This document shows, in pieces, positions 9,497 to 19,032 of a DNA stretch of 28,934 nt. A program made the translations under genes and the position numbers. Numbering within the stretch: position 1 is the stretch's first letter; every line of letters starts with the position of its first letter. The notes below the pieces were generated by a model. It was not told where the DNA came from. It did no database searches and saw only the letters and a list, made by a program, of their open reading frames with translations. The DNA comes from Chalciporus piperatus (lineage: Eukaryota; Basidiomycota; Agaricomycetes; Boletales; Boletaceae): contig JBBPTG010000287.1 of the NCBI GenBank assembly GCA_038093975.1, positions 1 to 28,934 on the forward strand, written 5' to 3'.

Positions 9497-11952
9497 ATGG
9501 CCAACAAAAAGTCGACCAAGGTCACATCCACCCAGGGAAAATCAACCATCGAGACTCTCGTACAAGCACGAAATGAGACTCGAGACAAGCATCTCAAGGC
9601 AGAGAAAACGGTGAAGAAGTACAAGGCCAACATTCGGCAGGGACAGGAGTTCCTAGCACGCATGGTTGCTGAGAAGCAGCGTTCCACACATCATGAGCAG
9701 GGTTTGTCGACGAGTGACGCTGCACATGCCACCACGTCAGCGGGATCGCCAAGTACCGATATTAACGTTGAGGAGTTTAGTCGTGCGTTCGACAACATCC
9801 CGAACAAGTACTCTGCCATGGCTCTCGAGCTATTCCTGGTGGAGAAGTGTATCAATCAAGGGTGTGCGAAATCAGTGAATGGCATCTCCGCGGCTTTCTG
9901 TTATCTCTGGGACTCGTACGTTCTCCCGTTTGTCTTGCAGGAGCTAACAAAGAACTGATCTGCACTCTTATTGATCAGGCAGGGCGACAAGTACCGCGGC
10001 GAGTACAAATACGATGAGATCACCGGCGCCATCTCAGGCAATCCAGCCAGATCAGCTGTCGTCAAGGACATTACCAAGGTGATCAAGAATAAGCACAGTG
10101 CAGCCGGAAATCCACGCACGCACGCGTCGGCAATGACGATCGAGGACATGCGTCGATTGATGGACTGGTCGTATGCACAGAGCCCACCCCATGAAGTCGA
10201 ACAGCTCCTGACACTCGCTCGCGAGAACCGTCCCTTGGATGCCACACTGGTTCGCAGAGTCGGAGATCAGTTGTTCAACCGCGCTTTTGCGACGGCCGGG
10301 TTTACCTTGTGGACTAGGTTCGTGATTAATGGTTGCAGGACTGTTGTGGGGTGTCGCTGCTGACCCCGGGCCTTGCATACAGAAACTTTGAGCTCATGAA
10401 GCTCAGACATCGTGATATCGGATGGAACTGCAAAGGACGACCACCCTACAACATTCCCTACTTTCTCGTTAGCCTGAAGAATCGCAAGGGATGGCAGCGC
10501 AAGGGAGAACATGAGGGGGCATTGAGCGGTACGTCACTCGGTCATACAGAGGCTTCTTGGGTAACACACGATCATAGGAAACGAGTACGAGATCTACGCA
10601 CAACCGAAGACCCCCGAAATTTGCATGTATACCCATTTTCCAGCTTGGGTCGATTTCCTCCAAGTTGTCCTCTTGAAACGCCCGCTGCATGAAGACGAGT
10701 TCGTTTTCCCTCGCATTGGTGCAAACGGCATCGTCTACCCACAGGAGGAAATGTCGTACGATGCGGTTCAGAAGACAATCACTCACATTTGTACTGCAGC
10801 CAGCCTTTCGGTGTCATACACGACGCATTGCTTCCGTCGCGGTGGTGCCCAACATCGTTTCGTTTTTGCTCCTCTTGGCGAGAGGTGGTCACTGAGCATC
10901 ATTCGGTGGTGGGGCGGTTGGGCTGAGGGCGAGAGCGTAAGTAAATCCTTCGCATCCAACAGTATGCCGGTGTGTGACCCAGGGATGACAACAGGTCGAC
11001 ACCCTCATCCGCTACTTGTTGGACGAGCTAACACGATACGAGGTGTCGCACCGCGACGCTCTTTGTCCCATCCCACGCGAAGCCGACCGCTCTTTCAATG
11101 GCGATCACGTTCTCACATCTCCGGTCACTGCAGCGGAGACACGCCAGTTCAAGGCATCTGTGGACCGACGTTTTGAACAACTGACAGTGCATATCGACAG
11201 CACCGTCAGCACCGCCTTTCGGCGGCTGTCATGTCAACCTCCAGACCGTCAATCTCCAGCTACGTTTCCCACACCGACCAGCACCCCCAGTGCTTCGAGT
11301 TCGTGCCCGCCCACTCCCTTGCCCTCACCACCAAGCAGCCTGTGTTCACTCCCGACCACGGATGCGGCAGGGCCTCACGTCGTGCCTGAATCACCACCCG
11401 CACCGTCCAACTTGAATCCGCTTTCCTCCACGTCTCCAGTCTATCATTCCCCGACACTCTCGTCTGGAGCGGTCCAACCCGTCCAACAACCACCGGCGTC
11501 CTCCACCGCGAAAAAGGCTATGCCGATCCCCGGTGTGGCCGTACCCAACCTAAAGAAGAAAGGGAAGGATGCATGGCGCGAGGCCATTAACCAGTGGGAG
11601 ACTGCGGACCCCGGCATGGGTGGGAAGGCCCTCAAGGACTGGCCGGAAGAGTGGTACACAGGAACGATGAAGCAGTTTACCGCCTCGAAACGCCGGATGC
11701 GTCAGGTAGTGGCCGAAGAGTTCTACCGGTGAGCATGTTCTCGGTTCAGGCCTGTAATTGTTGGCACAATGTCCCTCTAGGTTCGACCGTGACGAAGACA
11801 TGTTCGCATGTGAATACCCGGAAGCTAACCGAGGCTTCAAGCCGCTGTTCGACGCCATCCAAGCAAAGCGGATGAGTCGCGGGGAGATCAGCGGCCGCAA
11901 GAGCAAGAATGGGACACCCAGCGAGCGGACCACTGCGACAACTTCGGCCTGA
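9497..11952 (+). CDS. Crypton-like tyrosine recombinase with GCR1_C-like C terminus
   Basis: Predicted 722-aa site-specific recombinase, expected to cut and rejoin DNA through a 3'-phosphotyrosine. Exons: 9497-9915, 9979-10317, 10383-10528, 10578-10936, 10995-11728, 11781-11952; all junctions are in phase, GT-AG. The N-terminal ~250 residues contain a basic, coiled-coil-like start (ETRDKHLKAEKTVKKYK). Catalytic set: R253 (TRNFELMKLRHRDI, aligned with the integrase LRxSEL box), candidate K285 or K288 (LKNRKGW), H385 and R388 (THCFRRGGA), W416 (RWWGGWAE), and nucleophile Y428 (TLIRYLLDEL). A Pro/Ser/Thr-rich linker covers about 475-590. The last ~125 residues (AWREAINQWE, then LKDWPEEWYTG, then EFYRFDRDEDMF) resemble the GCR1_C DNA-binding domain found in Cryptons. 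The absence of stops or frameshifts suggests recent activity. Confidence 0.85.
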
Positions 11953-12771
11953 TCCGATCCCACCACATTCGCGCACGCAGGACGTCGCTGCACTCACGGA
12001 TTCACGGCCCACAACGGCACACTCTCAGGCGGTCGTCCTATGACTATCCCGCCACTCTCTTCAAGTTTCCTCGGGCTCTCAGGACATCACGGACAGACTA
12101 TATCGTTATTTACCACATCGTTCACTGTCTCGTCACGCTGTATTCTACTTGACATGTAGCATCCCGTTCACGTTCTCGCCATGCATCATTCATCACTCAA
12201 GCTGTAGTTGTGTTACTAGCTCATCCTCCTCTCATTCTCTCGCTGTTCTCTTCTGTTTCCGAGTCAATGTAGCAGCAGCAGATTTCGTTCGTCCCAGGGC
12301 AGTCTCATAGCATTCCGAAGGCAACAGCGGGAAGCGCGACAGGCGTCGACGTCGACTCGGAGCCTGGTGCGGTGGTGCATTGAACACTGTAGGGAATCCG
12401 GGCGACGCCGAGGTCGCACGGGCAGGTCACGTGACCGTAAAACTCGCGCCCCAGCGGGGTAAAACGTTCGAAAGAACCAGCCTTGATTTATCGGTGAAGT
12501 CGATTTGTCATAATGGCAGCTGATGATGCTATCTTGTCAGAACCATAAGTAGCTCTGGTGCGTGGACTTGCAGAAGCCATCGAATCTTCTTGGGGAGATC
12601 CCCGAGAGAAGATGGATTGCTGCCTCTTCTTGAATCGTGAGACACAATATTACATGATATTGACGATCCTGGTATCGCATCCAGTTTTCTATATAATCCA
12701 GTACTTCCCCTCATCCACTGACACACAACCCCTTAGCTTAAACCGAGTCCCATCGATTCTCAATCCTTGCT
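11953..12771. other. Intergenic region between the recombinase and the 10-exon gene
   Basis: No gene seen. It contains a CACGTG E-box inside GGTCACGTGACCG (about 12425-12437), followed by two GTAAAAC motifs (about 12436 and 12459). A TATA box lies near the right edge. A short frame at 12558-12779 has no family features. Confidence 0.45.
12690..12696 (+). promoter_or_regulatory. TATA box of the 10-exon gene
   Basis: TATATAA sits 76 bp upstream of the proposed ATG at 12772 and is followed by a pyrimidine-rich stretch (CTTCCCCTCATCC), a common fungal transcription-start context. Confidence 0.55.
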
Positions 12772-14337
12772 ATGGTTGAGAAACTCCACAGCCCACCTGG
12801 TTCCGTCAATGATCTCAATGGCGCGAATAAGGAAAAATGGTGAATCTAAGGCTGAATCTGCGACCTCGTGCTAAACACTTCCTATCTCCCTAGGAGTCAG
12901 ACAGTCAGCGGTTTTATGCGACTGGCACCCATATCGCCGACTGTGACACCCCAATTCTACGACGCTACCAAAGTCGACAATGAAAGTGACGTCGAGACCG
13001 CCGTTGTGACTTGGATTGGATTCCCCAAGCAGGTACAGCATCGCTACAGCTTCATGATGATGTTAAGGTGATATCTCGACTAATCGCGTTTCATGTGTAA
13101 AGTGTCGGAGGCCCAACGATGAGGAGCGTTGGAAAGCGGCGGACGAATCTAGGCATGTTCAAGACGAATACCTCGAATGGTATGGGTCTGATTTTTTCTT
13201 GGTCGTTCCCCACTCGAATCAGCGCCTTATCAATAGGTCTGTGAAACGCAATGAAGACGGCAAGATCACCAAAATCGTGTTTTCAAGCGAGGGCCACCAA
13301 GTAAGATCAAGCATTCCATACTAATCACAACGATACAATTAATTGTTATTTAGTACTTCCAGACCCTCGCTAGGTACCAGCCCAAAACACTCCTAGCTCT
13401 GTACAGGAAGCTCAACGCCGACGCCCACATTATGGAAACGGATCTTTACGATGAAATAAAAACAAAAACAAAAAAAGGAACTAGCAAACGGATATACAAA
13501 AAGGAGAACGACTGGAACAACTCCACTAAGCCTGGAGCAATTGTGAATCTGTGAGCGGGATGAACTTGACTTGGTCGATTCATCCAAGAGTGCTCATTTG
13601 CTTACAGGATTCATGGTGCAAACACCTTGTCTGCTGAGATCATTCTTGCAGGTGGGGCCACAATTGTTAGAAAGCGCGGGGATGGAACGATCATCACCGA
13701 TGCGCAGGAATTGATCAACTGCTCCCACTTTGGAGAGTCAAGCAGAACCTCCGACCCGCACGTAAGGTATGTTTATTCAACCTTCGAACTCAGTGCTGAG
13801 GTCACGATATTCCTCTAGATTGGAATATGTTGCAACAATCTAGTTCGCCAGCTGCCCCGCAGACTCACCATCAACGATCCAGTCGGCTTGTACATCCACT
13901 CGTGAGCTTCCAGTGTCCCCATTGCAGTGAATTAAATGATGACAATGATTCCTCCGAAGCGTAACCTGGGCGATGGTTGAGCCTCCTGAGGGTAAGAACG
14001 ATGACCCCTCGACGTTTTGGACATGGACACGTGGATCGCTTGGTCATGTAAGCGTTGCTCCACTTTCATTATTGTTCAAACAGACGTGGGCTAAGCCGAA
14101 ATCACATACATAGTACATGCGAGCAGAATTTCAGGTTCCCGAGGATAAAGGTTACGTCGTTGGCGATCTCTTGGTCAATGGAAAACCTCTCAAATATGGC
14201 GCCCAACTTGCTGGTGTGTTTTGTATGTTATCCGAATCCATAAATGTGTTCACGGTCATTTAGATTATATCTTCGTTTCGCTCATTGCTAGAACTAGTGC
14301 ATGGGACGGCACCGCGCAGCCCCAACCCTGCACATAG
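12772..14337 (+). CDS. Uncharacterised protein, 10 exons, 347 aa
   Basis: Exons: 12772-12839, 12894-13032, 13103-13179, 13237-13300, 13354-13550, 13608-13761, 13819-13901, 13960-14047, 14114-14213, 14264-14337. All nine GT-AG introns are 50-70 bp and all ten exons join in one frame, which is strong evidence for a real, intact gene. I recall the sequence pattern from uncharacterised fungal, and possibly bacterial, proteins but can name no domain. Notable segments are TAVVTWIGFPKQ, VQDEYLEWSVKRN, GKITKIVFSSEGH, IHGANTLSAEIILAGGAT, NDPVGLYIHS and FWTWTRGSLGHYMRAEFQ. No signal peptide or membrane helix is apparent. A lysine-rich insert (KTKTKKGTSKRIYKKEN) sits at about residues 140-160. Function unknown. 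It lies between the two nuclease-recombinase cassettes, but nothing ties it to them. Confidence 0.75.
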
Positions 14338-15884
14338 ATTGCCAGGGTTCTCTATCGACCTTGTAGGCATACTCATGGCTACTGCGAATATGTTCCCTTC
14401 CCTTACAAAGTATGAAGCTTTGAAGTCACGCCGGATGGAAATATGTACCAGATTATAGCGAGTTCTATAATTATGCTGAAGTTCACGGTGAACGAGTCGC
14501 GACAACTGCAGCGTGAGGACCCCACCATTGGAAATTTGGAAGCACATGAGCGAGCTTCAACGAGACCATCACGCTAACATGCCACCTCACACGATCTCAA
14601 GACGCGTATACCCATCCTTCACAACTGTGGTTACTCCGTCAACAAGATAAGCGTATCTTGCCGATATGCTTCCTCATTGGACCGGGCCTACCACACTATC
14701 GACAATCCTATCGCATGCATTGGCTCTCGACCTCGTGTCCGCTCTATGTCCGACATCGAATTCATCGCGTCGCCCCACGGGCTACAAGACTGTCCAAGAA
14801 CACGTCACAGTCAGTTGTGATCCCGCTGCGTACGCCCTCCCATCCAGTTCTCCTTTCTCTTGCGATAACTTACCCCGTTTCCATTTTACAATGAAGTCTT
14901 GTCATGCAGCCTTCCTCAACATCCCCTTCTCCCTACACACTTCCCTGTCCTTCTTGAGCGCACTCACCCCCGACAGTGCCATGGGTTCCGGCGTCCACCC
15001 CACGCGTCCTGAGTATCGCGGCTCGCCCAACGAGAATTGATCGTGAGGAACCGGTTGGGAGCCCGAGTGCCAGCGGTGAGAGGTGCAGCGGGGGCGTCGG
15101 TGGGTGCATGGGTGGATGTTGCGAGAGAGGAGAGTGGGCAGCACAAGGATGGTGAAGCGGCGCAAGGGAGTGATTGAGGACATGGTGGCGTTATTAAGTT
15201 TATTTGATTCGAAGTACTAAGAGTACGATCGCGGAGGACGCTGGGCGTGTTTGCGACGCGAGTAGACAAATTCGATTAGCTGTGATTCAAAGCTACACTG
15301 CCAAATCTTGTAAGGGTTCCACTGAGGCTTAGCGTGAATTAGGTTCGCGAAGGGGCAAGGCAGGGTTCGGTAAGGAAATTCCGGCATATGTACTGCCATC
15401 CGTAACAAATAGATACAATTTGCCTCGGACCGCCGGTAGAGCTGTTGCGGGGTTCTGAGGTCGGACTGAGGTCAGGCTGAGCATGGCATCTGTATGGTAA
15501 ATCTATCTATGTCAAGCACTAGTGCCAATACCTTGATGACACATGCCAGCAATAAGCTCAAAATAATGTTATTATGATGTAGCTAAGTACACTCGGATCT
15601 GATATACCAATGAGAAACAGGAATTCGTCCGTGCCATGCCGTTCCGCTCACGGGCTCTCCTGCGCGCTCTCGCATTCGCGTCGCGCCATGGACCACGTAC
15701 ATCGTCGGACCAGGGTCGTTTTGCTGCGTGTTTGGGTCTGGGCTCATTTGTGGTGCCCATTGGCCTGTTTCAATGTATACAAGTTAGTAGGGCCTGAGGT
15801 GTGGGGTAGATTTGTTCACCTACTAGCTTAGCACTATGTTGTGGCGAGAAAATGAGTGCAGCGAGAGACTCAAAGTTGACGTCG

Positions 15885-15975
15885 ACAGCACAGAAGTCAC
15901 ATGACACGCGCAACTCAAAAATTTCGACAAGTCCAAAATTCTTCAAATCATTAGGAAACAAAGGCTACATTTTTT
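15885..15975 (+). repeat. Dispersed repeat, copy 2
   Basis: It carries the same ordered motifs as 1090-1150: TCACATGAC, CGCGCA, ATTTCGACAAGTCCAA, ATTAGG and AGGCTACA. It has a longer insert between the GACAAGTCCAA and ATTAGG blocks. Confidence 0.5.
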
Positions 15976-17126
15976 GGATTGCCTTCATCACTTTGCTCGA
16001 GAATTCCTCAATTGATACATGATAGTTATTATAATGTATCATCATTTGTATTACTTCGCATCTGACACCTGAAAGACAAAGGTCACCCATGTGTTTCTCC
16101 CAATGTTGGGCAAGCCTCGGCACTATGTCGTGCAAACGTAATTACCAAACCTTTGTACCACAGTGCTCTGTGGTTTGTTGGTGGCTTTGGTAACCTCAGG
16201 TGAACCTCAGACGGATAACAGATACTGTACGTACACATGTTGACGATCGACAGCCGTTCACACAAATGTGCCCCCTGTGCTCTGTAGGGACTTGTTTGGC
16301 ACTGTGTGGGGGAACTCTCAGGAAATTCCGGCATATACCCGGTGAATGCCTTGAACATTTGGGCGTGTACGTGTCTATAATCGGAGAAATTTAGAATGCT
16401 GTGCTGTAAATGCATAAATGGGATTCACCTCGGGAGACCCCGGATTCCGTCGGCTAAGCTCGGCAAGCTGGCCAACCTTCCCGAAATGGCAATGATGCGC
16501 GGGGTGATACGAGCGCGTCGAGCAATATTGCAGGACGTGCCAACGGAGAGGCGAATCAGGAAAGTTGGGGTGCGGTGCAAGTACTCGATGCGGGGGAATC
16601 CAACCACGAGCGTCGCGTGAGATGGTACGACGATACCGATCGAGTGCAGTGCTGGTCGACCCTGTGACGAGTTCGAAGGTACGCTGCTCGGTCCTCGGTG
16701 ATGTTGCCCCCGTGACTGGTGTGCACGCGAGCGGCGCAGACGGAAGGAAGTGTCGATGAGAGTGGACGACGTATTCATATTAATAGTAGGATATGCACCT
16801 CTAACACCAATAGAACATGTTGATGTTTTCCCAGCGAGTCGTCTGAATCGGCGACCGTGAAGTCACGGTGGACCTGCTGAAATGAAGGGTGGAAAGTCCA
16901 GAGAAAGCAGCGCAAACTAAATCGCGAGATTGATGTGTGCTTGAGGTGCAAAGCTGGTTCTTCTGACCTGGAAACGAATGCCAGACGAGTCTTGGGACGT
17001 GCAAAGTGAGGCAATAGAGATGACAAGCGTTTCGACGAGGCGGAAGATGATGAACGCGGGCCGCAGTCTAGATTTACAAAATTTACAAAATTTAGACTAA
17101 ATTTTCCACAGTGCGATGCGTTACTC

Positions 17127-17180
17127 ACTTTACACCCACTTTACACAGCCATTTTTTCACTTTACACCACTTTACAACCC
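17127..17180. repeat. ACTTTACAC repeats upstream of the 104-codon gene
   Basis: Four or five CACTTTACAC-like motifs in about 55 bp, preceded by a tandem TTTACAAAA at about 17072-17092. It is similar in style to the larger satellite at 1144-1557. It may lie in the 5' leader of the gene that follows. Confidence 0.5.
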
Positions 17181-17199
17181 ATGCAGCCTCTTCACACAA

Positions 17200-17661
17200 A
17201 TGGCGTCGAATTCTCTCTCCTCTAATCCTTACACTGAGCATACGATCGATCCTGTTCAAGTCCCACAAGACTGCCAGTGTGAGTTTTATTTCCCGCATGG
17301 CCTGGGCCTTCCCGCTCCCTCACAGGCCTCCTCACTGCACACCAGCGCGACGAACACAACGACTTCCCAATCGGGACACATTATGTAAGCCCACGGTCTT
17401 GTTTTTTAGCGCGCTGCCTCACCATCATCATCCTAGAGTGTCGACGTGCGGGTTGCTCACACAATTTGGGTCCCAGGCCTCAACCTCGACTCCTCTGGCC
17501 TGTCAGGTTCGTATGCTGAACGGTAGGAATTTTTTTCTCTCACAAATTCAACAGCCCACCGAACTCCAGGGAGTAATCAACTCAAGACCGTGACGCGTCC
17601 CTTCGCAGCTTCTCAGATCGACTTCTACCCATGTTGGGGCCAAGGTATGGTTGATGGATGA
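17200..17661 (+). CDS. Possible small gene of unknown function, 4 exons, 104 aa
   Basis: Exons 17200-17278, 17326-17384, 17437-17506 and 17555-17661 join in one frame through three GT-AG introns of 47-52 bp, ending in TGA at 17659. The protein starts [18 protein letters not shown] and includes [20 protein letters not shown] and [18 protein letters not shown] do not recognise a family. The C-terminal end abuts the first ubiquitin remnant. Alternatively, an intron running from the GT at 17645 to the AG at 17754 would fuse the protein in frame to the first complete ubiquitin unit (MQIFVK at 17756). That acceptor (TGTGGAG) is poor, so the stop model is preferred. Confidence 0.4.
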
Positions 17662-17671
17662 CTTGAAATCA

Positions 17672-18930
17672 AGCCCTCCGAGGAGGGTCGGACCCTCTCT
17701 GACTACAACATCCAGGAGGAGTGTGCCCTTCACCCTCCTCCATCTCTGTGGAGGCATGCAGATCTTCGTTAAGACCTTGACGGGAAAGACCATCAACCTT
17801 GATGTCGAGTCTTCCGGCACCATTGACAATGTCAAGGCCAAGATCCAGGACGAGGAGGCTATCCCTCCCGACCGGCAACACCTCATCTTTGCCGGAAAGC
17901 AGCTCGAGGACAGTCGCACTCTGTCCGACCACAACATTCAGAAGGAGTCCACCCTTCACCTTGGTATGTCCCCCTCACCACATTCGAGTCCCTTCTAATT
18001 TTGCTGCAGTTCTTTGTCTCCGTGGTGGTATGCAGATCTTCGTGAAGACCCTTACCGGCAAGACGATCACGGCGGAAGTCGAGTCTTCCGGCGCAATTGA
18101 CAACATGGAAGCAAAGATTTGGGACAAGGGCATCCCTCCCGACCAGCAACGTCTCATCTTCGCTGGGAAGCGGCTTGAAGACGGTTGCACTCTTTCCGAC
18201 TACAACATCCAGTAGGAGTCTTACTCTTCACCTCGGTATGTCGTCCTTCATCACATCATTCCTTCCTAACTTCGTTGCAGTTCTTCGTCTCCGTGGTGGC
18301 ATGCAGATCTTCGTGAAGACCCTTACCGGCAAGACGATCACATTGGAAGTCGAGTCTTCCGACACGATTGACAACGTGAAAGCAAAGATCCGGGACACGG
18401 AGGGCATCCCTCTCGACCGGCAATGTCTCGTCTTCGCTGGAAAGCGGCTTAAAGACCGTCACACTCTTTCTGACTACAACATCCAGAAGGAGTCGACACT
18501 TCACCTGGTCCTTCGTTTGCGCAGCAGTACGCAAACGGTTCGTCAAGACCCCCACCGGCAAGACCACCATGCCAGAAGTCGAGTCCTCGGACATGATGGA
18601 CGGGGGAAAATTCCTCCCGAGTTGGACCAGCGGTTTCTCGTCTTCAGTGGAAAGCAACTCGAGAACGGTCGTACCCTTTCTGATGACAGCGTTCGGGTGG
18701 AGTCCACTCTTCGTTTGGTCCCTCGTGGAGGTATGTTAATTTTTGCAACGATCCTGACTGGCGAAGTTGTCTGACACGTAAAGGCAAGGATTCGGGACAG
18801 GGGGGCATTGGGCAAGCAACCGGGGGATGGTCATACTCTCCCCCGTGGCATCAAGGCTGGGGCGAGTTCCTCCAACGCCATCTCCTGGGTGGTATGCAAA
18901 TTTTCGTCGAGACTGACAGAAAAGCCCACC
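17672..18930 (+). pseudogene. Decaying polyubiquitin array
   Basis: Head-to-tail ubiquitin units in increasing disrepair. 17672-17753: a C-terminal piece ([12 protein letters not shown]) with a 2-nt deletion before the GG. Unit 1 (17756-18029, intron 17964-18009): complete, with about ten substitutions including T14N, E16D, K33E, R42H and R72C, ending LCLRGG. Unit 2 (18030-18300, intron 18236-18280): one codon missing near residue 34, TAG (18213-18215) in place of K63, and a 1-nt insertion. Unit 3 (18301-18528): full length but ends LRLRSS instead of RGG, so ubiquitin proteases should not release it. Unit 4 (18529-18732): frameshifted at both ends of its first half. Unit 5 is cut by TGA at 18772, and scraps continue to about 18930 (MQIFVETD). 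The introns of units 1 and 2 fall in the same codon (70), so the intron was copied with the repeat. K48 is intact in unit 1. Confidence 0.9.
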
Positions 18931-19032
18931 GCTTACATTCCCGACCCAGTGGCTGTGCAGTCGATCATCCGCACGTCATACTGTTATGACCACCCCTGTT
19001 TCTACTACCAACTTCCATCAAGTTCGAACATC

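Larger units (their letters stand above)
7564..11952 (+). mobile_element. Cassette 1: XPG-like nuclease + Crypton-like recombinase
   Basis: Two intact genes in tandem, nuclease then tyrosine recombinase, 211 bp apart. The same arrangement recurs at 19033-23012 with a 215-bp gap. Cryptons are known tyrosine-recombinase DNA transposons without long terminal repeats, so the absence of visible TIRs is expected. I could not define the outer ends. The limits given are those of the coding regions only. Confidence 0.55.
14338..17199. other. Gene-poor region, no supportable gene
   Basis: I searched both strands for family motifs and splice-linked exons and found none I can defend. The best candidate is a minus-strand frame at 14902-15183 (93 codons) with a basic, mitochondrial-presequence-like start (MSSITPLRRFTILVLP), possibly an exon ending at a GTGAGT near 14969. 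Short frames at 16425-16778 and 16775-17128 (minus) have no recognised features. AGGAAATTCCGGCATAT occurs twice, near 15374 and 16319. An 8-bp stem (TGATACAT/ATGTATCA) lies near 16013-16042. Confidence 0.4.

Noticed and set aside
9497..11952. DUF3435/Starship captain identity for the recombinase
   Set aside because: Captains are also tyrosine recombinases. However, the GCR1_C-like C terminus and the compact two-gene setting fit Cryptons better, and there is no sign of a very large cargo element.
16425..17128. Two minus-strand frames of 117 codons each
   Set aside because: No recognisable motif, and neither can be linked to further exons with good splice sites. The second ends in an AT-rich repeat.
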